Assembly (NCBI RefSeq): GCF_002931055.1
Contig: NZ_PSXX01000008.1
Location: forward strand, 1-64,000
Length of the DNA: 64,000 nucleotides
From: Pseudoclavibacter sp. AY1H1
GTDB taxonomy: Bacteria; Actinomycetota; Actinomycetes; Actinomycetales; Microbacteriaceae
Direction of reading: 5' to 3'
Every line of letters starts with the position of its first letter. Position 1 is the stretch's first letter. Below are positions 1-7,666 of this stretch, piece by piece. The position numbers and the translations under genes are program-made. A model generated the notes under the pieces. The model had not been told where the DNA came from. It was given only the letters and a program-made list of their open reading frames with translations, and made no database searches.

Positions 1-178
1 GGTCACGTCGGCTGCCTGACCGCCGCCCGCAGCCTGCAACCCGCAGCACCGCCGCGCCGCCGGATAGGTCAGCTTCGCCCCATTTCGACGCCGAGAACGG
101 GGTGAAAGCGACCTATTGGCGGCGCGGCGGTGCTGCGGGTTGCAGGCTGCGGGCGGCGGTCAGGCAGCCGACGTGACC
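1..178. repeat. Long inverted repeat, 61-bp perfect arms
   Basis: Positions 1-61 are the exact reverse complement of 118-178. The right arm contains the last codons and stop of the esterase gene plus about 40 bp downstream of it, so the left arm is an inverted copy of that gene end. The 56-bp centre is itself partly self-complementary (ATAGGTC at 64-70 against GACCTAT at 110-116). It could be a true inverted duplication, a very strong terminator, or a fold-back artefact at a contig end; the window edge hides how far the left arm extends. Confidence 0.9.
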
Positions 179-1206
179 GACTTCAGGAAGTCGATCGTCG
201 AGGCGAGCGCGCTCTGCGCATCCGCCCCCTCGAGCTTGAACTGGTACTCGTGCTGCAGCGCCGGCTGGTGGTCGTCCGGATAGAAGACAGTAGTGACCGG
301 TACGCCGAGCCCCTGCAGCTTCGCCGCGAACGGCTGCGACTGGTTCGAGGTGAGCGGGTCGGCGTTGCCGCCGGAGATCCACGTCTGCGGGAAATCGGCG
401 GTCACGGAGTCGAGGGTCGACATCTCGAGGCCACCAGGCGTCTGCGACCAGTCCTTCTCACCCAGGTAGGCCCACAGCGCGACGCGGAAGCCGTAGCCGC
501 CGAGGCCAGGCGCGTCCGGGATGCCGCTCACGTCGTAGATGCCGCAGTTCAGCACCATCCCGGCGATCTGCTCGCCGGCGAGCGCTGGCGTCAGACCGAC
601 GAGCTCGGCGTAGTCGGGGTTCGTGGCGAGCGTCGCGAGCTGGCTCGCGAGCTGCGCGCCCGCGGAGTCGCCGGCGAGGACGATACGGTTCGGGTCGATG
701 TTGTACTCGGCTGCGTGCTCGATGAGGTGCGCGAGCGCGTCGTTCAGCTGCGTGAGCGCCGTCGGGTACGTGGCCTCGGGGGCCACCGTGTAGTTCAGGG
801 CGACCGTCGTGAACCCCTCGGCGGCGAGGATCTGCACGTACGGGTCGACGTTCTGCTTGCCGCCGGAGATCCACGCGCCCCCGTGGATCCACACGACCGT
901 CGGCAGTGCCTCGCTCGTGCCAGCGGGGGAGTACAGGTCGAAGCTCGTGTCCGATCCGTCGTCGCCGTAGGGGACGTCGAGCTGCGCCTGCAGGGTGTCG
1001 GCGGTCGGCGCGAACGCCTCCATCTCGGTGATGGTGCGCTTCGCGTCGAGCTCGAACAGGGCGCGGATGAGCATGGCAGCTGGCCAGGGGGTCGACACCC
1101 AGATGATCGCGCCCACGAGCCCGGCCGAGAGCACGCCGAGGGGCACCGTCCTGCTCTTCCGGCGGTACCAGGGCTTCTTCGGCGTGACACTCGGGTGGAT
1201 GCTCAC
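160..1206 (-). CDS. Membrane-anchored alpha/beta hydrolase (esterase/lipase, BD-FAE/HSL-like)
   Basis: This 348-aa carboxylester hydrolase has one N-terminal membrane segment (about residues 20-40) after a basic stretch, so the catalytic domain is probably outside the membrane. The oxyanion-hole motif HGGAW lies at about 108-112 and the nucleophile elbow GDSAG at about 179-183, the arrangement of the hormone-sensitive-lipase and BD-FAE groups. A GNADPL segment near 280 and a DDHQP segment near 310 fit the acid and histidine of the triad. It stands alone, divergent from the next gene. The natural substrate cannot be read from the sequence. Its 3' end lies inside the long inverted repeat. Confidence 0.85.
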   Translation of the reverse strand: MSIHPSVTPKKPWYRRKSRTVPLGVLSAGLVGAIIWVSTPWPAAMLIRALFELDAKRTITEMEAFAPTADTLQAQLDVPYGDDGSDTSFDLYSPAGTSEALPTVVWIHGGAWISGGKQNVDPYVQILAAEGFTTVALNYTVAPEATYPTALTQLNDALAHLIEHAAEYNIDPNRIVLAGDSAGAQLASQLATLATNPDYAELVGLTPALAGEQIAGMVLNCGIYDVSGIPDAPGLGGYGFRVALWAYLGEKDWSQTPGGLEMSTLDSVTADFPQTWISGGNADPLTSNQSQPFAAKLQGLGVPVTTVFYPDDHQPALQHEYQFKLEGADAQSALASTIDFLKSVTSAA

Positions 1207-1376
1207 CCGGCCATTCTTTCAGTACCGCGGTCCATGTAAACGCACGTCGCCGTGTTGTCGGCGGTACTCGGCATGCAATAGCGTGCAGATCACCCCTCCC
1301 TCGATGCAGCGATGCAGCACTGACCGCTCAGATCGGCAGTGGTGCTGCGGGCATCCCGACGCCGATCGGACCATGC

Positions 1377-1958
1377 ATGTACGCCCTCCTCGTGATCCTC
1401 CAGACAGTGGTGCTGCCGCTGATCTTCGGCGGCGTCCACCTGGGCGTCGCGGGCGGGAACCCGGCCATCGTGTTCGGGATCTGGTTCGCGTTCTGGGGTG
1501 TGGGGATACGCCTCATCGTCGCCGGCATCAGCCAGCTCACGAACCCGCGGCGCACCACGCAGACGATTCTCGGGGCGGCGCACGACGACGCGGAAGACGC
1601 TCCTGACGACGACGACGCCGCCGTGCGGGACGAGACGGGAACCGGAACCGGAACCGGAACCGGAACCGGTGCCGCGACCGACACGATGATGAAGACCGGA
1701 GCGGCGACCGCGCAGGTCGTCCAAGAGCTCGGCCTCGCCAACCTCAGCCTCGGCGTGGTCGCACTCGTCTCGTCGCTCGTCCCCGGCTGGGGGCTCATCG
1801 GCGCGCTCCCTGGGGCGATCTACCTCGGCCTCGCGGGCCTGCGCCACCTCGCGAAGCGCGGCAAGAGCACGAACGAGCTCGTCGCCACCTGGACGGACCT
1901 GCTGGTCTTCCTGCTCGTCGTCGGGGGCGTCGTCGCCGCGGGTCTGCGCGGCTGGTGA
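1377..1958 (+). CDS. Integral membrane protein, possibly DUF6790-like
   Basis: A 193-aa protein with two N-terminal membrane segments (about 1-25 and 30-52), an acidic low-complexity loop, and two C-terminal membrane segments. The loop holds a run of alternating Gly and Thr encoded by five exact copies of a 6-bp unit. An amphipathic segment (VVQELGLANLSLG) precedes the third membrane helix. The resemblance to DUF6790 membrane proteins is from memory and is weak. ATG at 1377 is used; an ATG at 1373 is out of frame. No function is assigned. Confidence 0.7.
   Translation: MYALLVILQTVVLPLIFGGVHLGVAGGNPAIVFGIWFAFWGVGIRLIVAGISQLTNPRRTTQTILGAAHDDAEDAPDDDDAAVRDETGTGTGTGTGTGAATDTMMKTGAATAQVVQELGLANLSLGVVALVSSLVPGWGLIGALPGAIYLGLAGLRHLAKRGKSTNELVATWTDLLVFLLVVGGVVAAGLRGW
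1638..1667. repeat. In-frame microsatellite, 5 x GGAACC
   Basis: Five perfect copies of the hexamer GGAACC encode the Gly-Thr run in the loop of the membrane protein. Because the unit is 6 bp, gain or loss of copies keeps the frame. Confidence 0.9.
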
Positions 1959-2012
1959 GCATCCACCCGACCGGCCTGTCGCTCCCTCGCCTGCGATAGC
2001 GTCGGGCACACC

Positions 2013-2714
2013 ATGATGCTTCGCCTGGCCCGCGCACTGCTCGTGCGCAGCGCTGTGCGCGACGTGCGGACGGGGCTGCTCTCGATCGCCGTCACGGGCA
2101 CGCCCCCGGCGGGCGGGGCGGTGCTCGCCGCGAACCACGGCTCCTGGTGGGACGCCTATCTCATCGGCCTCTTCGCCAGGAACGTCGGCTCCGACGTCGC
2201 CGTCATGATGGGCGACGAGCAGCTGCAGCGCTTCCCGTTCCTGCGGCTGGTCGGGGCCGTGCCTCCGCGCGCGCTCCGCACCCTCGTCGCCCGCGCCCGT
2301 GCGGGCGACTGGGCGCTGATCTTCCCCGAGGGCGAGCTGCGCGCCGGACGCGGCCTGTCCGCCCTGCACCCTGGTGCCGAGTGGGTCGCGGAGCGAGCTG
2401 GGGTGCCGCTTGTGCCCGTCGCGATCCGCGTCGTCCTGCGGGGCGCCGCGAAGCCGGAGGCGTTCATCCGCTTCGGCGCACCGGTGCGCCCGGAGCAGCT
2501 CCGGGCGGCGCTCGCGTCGATGCTCGACGAGCTCGACCGGGCGCTCGACGCCGCCGATCCCGCCCGCCCGCTCCCCGGGTACCGGGTCGTGTTCGACGCG
2601 CAGCGCTTCCGCCGAGACCGGGTCGGGATCGCCGGGCGAATGCTCGCCTACCTGACGAGGCCCGAGGGCTTCGGGATGCGCCGCGGCGGGGCGCGCGGTA
2701 GGGGCCGCGGGTGA
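2013..2714 (+). CDS. PlsC-type acyltransferase (lysophospholipid / carotenoid acyltransferase-like)
   Basis: A 233-aa member of the glycerol-3-phosphate/1-acylglycerol-3-phosphate acyltransferase family. The catalytic HX4D motif is seen as NHGSWWD at residues 41-47 and the substrate-binding block as FPEGELR at 104-110. Such enzymes transfer fatty acyl chains to lysophosphatidate or to other acceptors at the membrane. The GTG of the next gene overlaps this stop (GTGA), so it is translationally coupled to a family 2 glycosyltransferase. That pairing is seen in carotenoid glycosyl/acyl modification clusters, which suggests pigment or glycolipid tailoring rather than housekeeping PlsC. No carotenoid synthase is in the window to confirm this. 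Confidence 0.85.
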   Translation: MMLRLARALLVRSAVRDVRTGLLSIAVTGTPPAGGAVLAANHGSWWDAYLIGLFARNVGSDVAVMMGDEQLQRFPFLRLVGAVPPRALRTLVARARAGDWALIFPEGELRAGRGLSALHPGAEWVAERAGVPLVPVAIRVVLRGAAKPEAFIRFGAPVRPEQLRAALASMLDELDRALDAADPARPLPGYRVVFDAQRFRRDRVGIAGRMLAYLTRPEGFGMRRGGARGRGRG

Positions 2715-4036
2715 ACCGGGGGCTCGCGAGCCGCGCCGTCGCAGGAATCGCGCTCGCCTACCTCGGTGCACGGTCCGTCGTGCTGCTCGCGAACCTGCTG
2801 ACGCAGCCGAGCCTGCGGGCCGGCGCACCAGCTCGGGAGCCTGCTCCTCGCGTTTCGCTTTTGATCCCCGCCCGCGACGAGGAGGCGACCCTGCGGGAGA
2901 CGCTGCCAGGGTTCCTCGGGCAGGGCGCCGATGAGGTCGTCGTGCTCGACGACGAGTCGAGCGACGCGACGAGGGCCCTCAGCGAGTCGGCTGGTGCTCG
3001 GGTGCTCGGCGGCGCGCCCCGCCCCGACGGCTGGACGGGCAAGAACTGGTCGTGCGCGCAGCTCGCCGAGGCAGTTGCTCCCGCTCCCGCTCCCGCTCCT
3101 TTTCCCGGTCGTGCCGCTCCCGGTCCCGCTGGTCGCGCAAGCCAGTGTCCAACTTCGGTGCAGAATCCGCCCGCAACGCCCGCTGCGGGCCGAGAACACT
3201 CGGAATCGCACCGATGTTGGTCAGGAGATCCTGAAGCAGCCGAGGCAGACGCAGACGCAGACGCCGTCGCGAGGCACCCGAGCGACGTGCTGGTGTTCAC
3301 CGACGCCGACGTGCGCTGGAGACCCGGCGCGCTCGATGCGCTGCTGGCCACCATGCGCGAGTCCCGCGCCGATCTGCTCACGGTGTTCCCGCGCCAGGAG
3401 ACGCGAACGCTCGGCGAGCGGCTCATCACCCCGTTGAACGACGCCGTCGTGCTCGGCTCGGTGCCCGTGGCCTTGCAGCACCGGCGCGCGCCGGTCGTCG
3501 CGAACGGCCAGGTCATGGCGTTCACCCGCGCCGCCTACGACCGCATCGGCGGCCACACCGCCGTGAGCGGGGAGCTCGTCGAGGACATGCGCCTCGCCGA
3601 GCGGATGCGCGCCGCTGGGGGGCGGGTTGTCGTCGCGCGCGGCGGAACCGCCATCGCCGTGCGCATGTACGACGGCTACGGCAGCTCCGTGCGCGGCTTC
3701 GCGAAGTCGCTCCTCGGCCTCCACCACGGCTCGCGAGCGCTCATGGCGGCGACGAGCCTCCTCACGGTCTGCGTCTACACGCTGCCCTGGGTGCTGCGCG
3801 TGTGGCCGGGTGCCCAAGCCAGCGCGGGCAGGGGCGCGACCGACCGCATCCTGCACCTCGTGCGCATCGCCGGGCTGCTCGATCGCACCCTCGTGAGCGT
3901 CATCACAGTGCGACGCCGGCCGCTCGACTTGGCGGAGGGCATCCTGGGCCCGATCAGTCCGCTGCTCGTGCTGCCCGTCTACGCGCTGGCCGGGCGACGC
4001 CGCGTCGCGTGGAAGGGCCGCGTCTACGAGGCGTAG
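2711..4036 (+). CDS. Glycosyltransferase family 2 with palindromic in-frame insertion
   Basis: A 441-aa membrane-associated glycosyltransferase (CrtQ-like). An N-terminal membrane segment (about 10-32) precedes the GT-A core: SLLIPARDEE near 50, a LDDESSDAT nucleotide-binding loop near 80, TDADVRW near 197, VEDM near 290 as the likely catalytic acid region, and C-terminal membrane helices. Between the AQLAEA and HPSDVLVF blocks, about residues 121-193 are a low-complexity Pro/Ala and Ala/Asp stretch absent from the expected core; without it the protein would be about 370 aa. That insert includes a palindromic DNA element (3148-3221). GTG start at 2711 overlaps the upstream stop. Confidence 0.85.
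   Translation: MNRGLASRAVAGIALAYLGARSVVLLANLLTQPSLRAGAPAREPAPRVSLLIPARDEEATLRETLPGFLGQGADEVVVLDDESSDATRALSESAGARVLGGAPRPDGWTGKNWSCAQLAEAVAPAPAPAPFPGRAAPGPAGRASQCPTSVQNPPATPAAGREHSESHRCWSGDPEAAEADADADAVARHPSDVLVFTDADVRWRPGALDALLATMRESRADLLTVFPRQETRTLGERLITPLNDAVVLGSVPVALQHRRAPVVANGQVMAFTRAAYDRIGGHTAVSGELVEDMRLAERMRAAGGRVVVARGGTAIAVRMYDGYGSSVRGFAKSLLGLHHGSRALMAATSLLTVCVYTLPWVLRVWPGAQASAGRGATDRILHLVRIAGLLDRTLVSVITVRRRPLDLAEGILGPISPLLVLPVYALAGRRRVAWKGRVYEA
3148..3221. repeat. Imperfect palindromic element inside a coding region
   Basis: Outer arms TCCAACTTCGGTGC (3148-3161) and GCACCGATGTTGGT (3208-3221) pair at 12 of 14 positions. An inner hairpin is formed by GCCCGC (3169-3174) and GCGGGC (3185-3190). 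The element is translated in frame within a linker of the glycosyltransferase and is flanked by short CCCGCT and GCAGAC repeats. Its ends resemble those of the palindrome inside nadB (33714-33793). Confidence 0.7.
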
Positions 4037-4058
4037 AAGAGCCGCCTAGACTTGAGGG

Positions 4059-4895
4059 GTGACCTCGACCGGCCTCCTGACACCCGCCATGGGTGAAGTG
4101 GAGCTGCGAGGCACCGATCTCGATCTCGACACAGATCTCGACTTCGGCACCGATCTCGACGTCGAGGCCAGCCTGGCCGCGCCCGTCGATCAGCGCCCGC
4201 GCGATGCCGCCCGGGTCCGCCGCGTGCAGCTCGCGTTCGTCGCCGCCTCCGTCTCCACGTTCATCGCGCTTGCCTCGCACATCCTCGCGGGTGGCGGGAT
4301 GCCGGGCCTCCTCGGCGTCGCCTTCCCGTTCGGCCTTGCCGTGCTCGCGTGCCTGCTGCTCGCGCGCATCCGCACCGACTCGCTGCGGCTGGCCCTGTCG
4401 GTCGGGGCCAGCCAGTTCCTCTTCCACACGCTCTTCGTGCTCGGCACGCCGTCCGCGACCGTCGGCGCGGGGTCGGCGGCGGATGCGCACGCCGGCCACG
4501 GCCAGCTCGCCGCAGCCTCCGCCATGGCTGACTTCGCGTCGAGCGCGGGCAGCGCGGCTCCTTCTGGCGCGGCGCTGCACCTGGCCCACGACGGCGCGCT
4601 CATGTGGGCGATGCACGCCGTGGCCGCGGTGCTGACGGCCCTCGCCCTCTTCTTCGGCGAGACGCTCGTCGCGAGCCTCGCCAAGGCGAAGGACGCGGCA
4701 GTCGAACTGCTGCTGCCGTTGCTGCGCACGATCTTCCTCCTCCTCGCCCGAGGCGCGCGCCCCATGGCGACCGTCGACTCGGCGCCACTCGACCTGCCCT
4801 GGGTGCCGTCGCTGACGGTTCGCGCCGGGCGCACGCAGCCGCGACGCGGCCCGCCCGCGCCCCAGCGACCCTCAACGTTCGCGACCCCGAGCTAG
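4059..4895 (+). CDS. Membrane protein preceding copper operon, His/Ala-rich loop
   Basis: A 278-aa protein of no recognised family. The N-terminus carries a DNA-repeat-derived Asp/Leu stretch (LDLDTDLDFGTDLD). Three to five hydrophobic segments follow (about 58-78, 84-104, 112-128, 188-208 and 220-235). A loop between them contains His residues (HAGHG, HLAHD) that could bind metal. It ends in a Pro/Arg-rich tail. It runs in the same direction as copC, PCu(A)C and DyP and lies 140 bp upstream of copC, so a role in the same metal system is an inference from position only. GTG at 4059 is used; ATG at 4089 is an alternative. Confidence 0.6.
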   Translation: MTSTGLLTPAMGEVELRGTDLDLDTDLDFGTDLDVEASLAAPVDQRPRDAARVRRVQLAFVAASVSTFIALASHILAGGGMPGLLGVAFPFGLAVLACLLLARIRTDSLRLALSVGASQFLFHTLFVLGTPSATVGAGSAADAHAGHGQLAAASAMADFASSAGSAAPSGAALHLAHDGALMWAMHAVAAVLTALALFFGETLVASLAKAKDAAVELLLPLLRTIFLLLARGARPMATVDSAPLDLPWVPSLTVRAGRTQPRRGPPAPQRPSTFATPS

Positions 4896-5035
4896 CACCG
4901 CATTCCCTCACCTCCTCTTCCACGGGGGAGGCACTCCGGTGCGGGTCGGCGTCGAACTTTTTCCGTCCGCGGCAGCCGCGCGCCCACTGCGCGCTCGGTT
5001 CGCGTGCGGTCGGACAGACCCGAGGAATTCTCGAG

Positions 5036-5743
5036 ATGTCAATCGACTCAACTTCCCTTTCCACGACCCAAGCACTCCTCCCACCGACCACCGAACCGAA
5101 GCGCGCCCTCCGCGCGGCCGCCGCAGTGCTCGCGCTGCTCGTGGCCTGCCTCCTGGGCTTCGCCGGCGCGGCCCCCGCGCAGGCGCACGACCAGCTCATC
5201 GAGAGCGCACCAGCGCCGGGGGCGGCGCTCGACGCGGCACCCGCCGACGTCACGCTCCGCTACTCCGCCGACATCATGGACATCGGGCCGATGATCGTCC
5301 TCGAGGACGCCGACGGCACCGCCTGGGCGACCGGCGAACCGGTCATCGACGGCTCCGCGGTCACGAGCACCATCGACGACGCGCTGCCGGACGGCTCCTA
5401 CACCATCAACTGGCGCGTCGTCTCGTCAGACGGGCACCCGATCACTGGCACGATCCCGTTCACGGTCGGCGATGTGAGTGCAGCGGATGCGCTCGCCGCA
5501 GAGGCCGCCACACCGGCGCCAAGCGAGGCGGCCGTGTCTGACGCCGACTCGGCCCCTGCCTCGGAGTCCGACTCCGGCGCGACGACCGAGCCCACGGCCG
5601 AGGTCACCTCCCGGTCGGCGTTCGACGTGCCGCGGCTGCTTCTCATCGGCGGGCTGGGCGCGGTCGTCGCGCTCGGCGTCGCCTGGGTGATCGTCCGCTC
5701 CCGCAAGGGCGCTCAGCAGGACGGCGATGCCGATGCGCGCTGA
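5036..5743 (+). CDS. CopC-domain copper-binding protein, membrane-anchored
   Basis: A 235-aa exported protein. A long N-terminal signal sequence ends at AQA followed by His-Asp, which puts a histidine at the mature N-terminus as in copper-binding CopC (histidine-brace type). The CopC fold covers about residues 52-150; a second conserved His is in SSDGHPITG near 137. An Ala/Ser/Thr-rich linker leads to a C-terminal membrane helix (about 200-222) with a basic tail. In this position it would bind copper outside the cell and hand it to partner proteins. ATG at 5036 is chosen because the signal peptide begins there; the open frame extends further upstream without signal features. Confidence 0.9.
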   Translation: MSIDSTSLSTTQALLPPTTEPKRALRAAAAVLALLVACLLGFAGAAPAQAHDQLIESAPAPGAALDAAPADVTLRYSADIMDIGPMIVLEDADGTAWATGEPVIDGSAVTSTIDDALPDGSYTINWRVVSSDGHPITGTIPFTVGDVSAADALAAEAATPAPSEAAVSDADSAPASESDSGATTEPTAEVTSRSAFDVPRLLLIGGLGAVVALGVAWVIVRSRKGAQQDGDADAR

Positions 5744-5792
5744 CTCCGCCGCCCAACACCTTCACTTCTCCTCCCGAAAAGGAACCGCACTC

Positions 5793-6428
5793 ATGGCCAG
5801 CATGACCAGCATGACCGCGACCACCATCCGCCCCCTCGCAGCAGCGGCCTTCCTCGCGGCCGCCGCCCTCGCCCTCACGGGGTGCGCGACGGCAAGCACC
5901 GCGACCGGGGCTGATGCCGATTCGGCGACGCCCGCCGCCGAGTCCGTCACCGTCGAGAACACCTGGGTCAAGGCCGAGGACTCCGGCATGTCCGCCGCAT
6001 TCGGCGAGATCGAGAACACGGGGGCGGGGGACGTGACGATCGTGTCGGTCGCGAGCCCGGCATCCACCGCCCTCGAGCTGCACGAGACCGTCGCGAACGA
6101 GACCGGTGAGATGACGATGCGCGAGAAGGGCGGCGGATTCACGATCGCCGCCGGTGAGGCGCTCACCCTCGAGCCCGGTGGCAACCACATCATGCTCATG
6201 GACCTGCCGGAGCCCATCGTCGCGGGCGACGAGGTCACCTTCACCCTCACGTTCTCGGACGACTCGACGCTCGACTTCACCGCCCCTGCCAAGGACTACG
6301 CGGGCGCCAACGAGACCTACGAAGACGGCGACATGGATGACATGGGCGGCAACATGGAGACGGACAACAGCGACCACGCCGACCACAGCGACCACGCGGA
6401 CAACAGCGACCACGCGGACAACAGCTGA
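5793..6428 (+). CDS. PCu(A)C copper chaperone lipoprotein with His-rich tail
   Basis: A 211-aa lipoprotein: signal peptide with lipobox LTGC near residue 30, then a PCu(A)C domain (DUF461). The Cu(I) site is visible as His in LELHETV, Met in GEMTM and the HIM motif in GNHIMLMD. The C-terminus is a repeat of Asp/His/Ala/Asn/Ser encoded by an 18-bp tandem repeat, an extra His source that may hold more copper. Such chaperones deliver Cu(I) to cuproenzymes outside the cell. The stop overlaps the ATG of the DyP peroxidase gene by one base. The start at 5793 follows an AAAAGGA ribosome-binding site. Confidence 0.92.
   Translation: MASMTSMTATTIRPLAAAAFLAAAALALTGCATASTATGADADSATPAAESVTVENTWVKAEDSGMSAAFGEIENTGAGDVTIVSVASPASTALELHETVANETGEMTMREKGGGFTIAAGEALTLEPGGNHIMLMDLPEPIVAGDEVTFTLTFSDDSTLDFTAPAKDYAGANETYEDGDMDDMGGNMETDNSDHADHSDHADNSDHADNS
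6363..6425. repeat. 18-bp in-frame tandem repeat in PCu(A)C tail
   Basis: About 3.5 copies of an 18-bp unit (GACAACAGCGACCACGCG with minor changes) encode the His/Asp-rich C-terminus. Copy number would change how many His residues the tail carries. Confidence 0.85.
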
Positions 6429-7666
6429 TGCACGGCGACCAGAGCCCTGGTCGCACCCGCCCGACTCGGCGGCAGCTCCTCTTCGGAGGAGCTGTCGCCG
6501 GGTTCGGCGCGGCCGCGGCCATCGGCGCAGACCAGGCGCTCCGCCTCGCGGCACCCGTTGCGAGCCAGGACGACAGCGTTCCCGTTCCCCTGCCGGGGGA
6601 CGACACCGTCCCGTTCTACGGCCAGCATCAGGCCGGCATCGCGACGCCGCCACAGGCGCACGCGACACTCGTGGCCCTCGACCTGCGCGACGGCACCGAC
6701 CGCGACGCGCTGCGCCGCCTCATGCAGCTCCTCACCGACGACGCGGCGAGGCTCGCACGCGGCGAACCGGCGCTCGCCGACTCGGAACCCGAGCTCGCGC
6801 AGGTTCCCGCGAACCTCACGGTCACGTTCGGGTTCGGGCCGGAGTTCGTCCGCCGCGCCTCCACCTCCTCGACGCAGGCCCCCGCCTGGCTGCGGCCACT
6901 CCCCGCCTTCGGGATCGACCGCCTCGAGGACGCGTGGAACGACGGCGACCTGCTCCTGCAGGTCGCCGCCGACGACCCGTTCACCGTCGCCCACGCGCTG
7001 CGGATGCTGCTGAAGGACACCCGCAGCTTCGCGACCGTGCGGTGGACGCAGCCCGGATTCCGCCGGGCACGCGGCTCCGAGGCATCCGGCACGACGATGC
7101 GGAACCTGTTCGGGCAGGTCGACGGCACCGTCAACCCCGCGCCGCCGACCGTCGACTTCGAGCAGCTCGTGTGGATCACGGAGGGCGCGTTCGCGGGAGG
7201 GACGGGCATGGTGGTGCGGCGCATCAGCATGGACCTCGACAAGTGGGACAGGCTCGACCGCAGCGGCCGCGAGCAGTCGGTCGGGCGCACCCTCGCGAAC
7301 GGGGCCCCGCTCACCGGAACCCAGGAGCACGACGAGCCCGACTTCACCGCCAAGAACGCCGCGGGATTCCCCGTCATCGCCGAGTTCTCGCACCTGCGGC
7401 GGGCGCGGTCGGAGAACACGGCGGAGCGGTTCTTCCGCCGCGGCTACAACTACGACGACGCCCCGAGCGGCGAGCAGATCTCGAACTCCGGCCTGCTCTT
7501 CATCTCCTTCCAGGCGGACGTGGATGCGCAGTTCGTGCCCGTGCAGCGGCGCCTCGACGAGCTTGATCTGCTCAACGAGTGGACGACGCCGATCGGCTCC
7601 GCGGTATTCGCCATCCCACCTGGATGCGCGGAAGGCGGCTACATCGGAGAGGGGATCCTCGCGTGA
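6428..7666 (+). CDS. Dyp-type heme peroxidase, Tat-exported
   Basis: A 412-aa dye-decolorizing peroxidase. The N-terminus has a twin-arginine signal (TRRQLLFGGAVAG, residues 13-25), so the protein is exported folded with heme bound. The family GXXDG motif is seen as GQVDG near 228, followed by NP. The heme-ligand region is FSHLRRARS near 320, with a distal Arg downstream. The C-terminal part is a second ferredoxin-like half. DyP, PCu(A)C and CopC genes occur together in Streptomyces (DtpA with its copper chaperones), which supports a joint role in extracytoplasmic metal or oxidant handling. EfeB-type deferrochelatase is the nearest alternative name. Confidence 0.93.
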   Translation: MHGDQSPGRTRPTRRQLLFGGAVAGFGAAAAIGADQALRLAAPVASQDDSVPVPLPGDDTVPFYGQHQAGIATPPQAHATLVALDLRDGTDRDALRRLMQLLTDDAARLARGEPALADSEPELAQVPANLTVTFGFGPEFVRRASTSSTQAPAWLRPLPAFGIDRLEDAWNDGDLLLQVAADDPFTVAHALRMLLKDTRSFATVRWTQPGFRRARGSEASGTTMRNLFGQVDGTVNPAPPTVDFEQLVWITEGAFAGGTGMVVRRISMDLDKWDRLDRSGREQSVGRTLANGAPLTGTQEHDEPDFTAKNAAGFPVIAEFSHLRRARSENTAERFFRRGYNYDDAPSGEQISNSGLLFISFQADVDAQFVPVQRRLDELDLLNEWTTPIGSAVFAIPPGCAEGGYIGEGILA

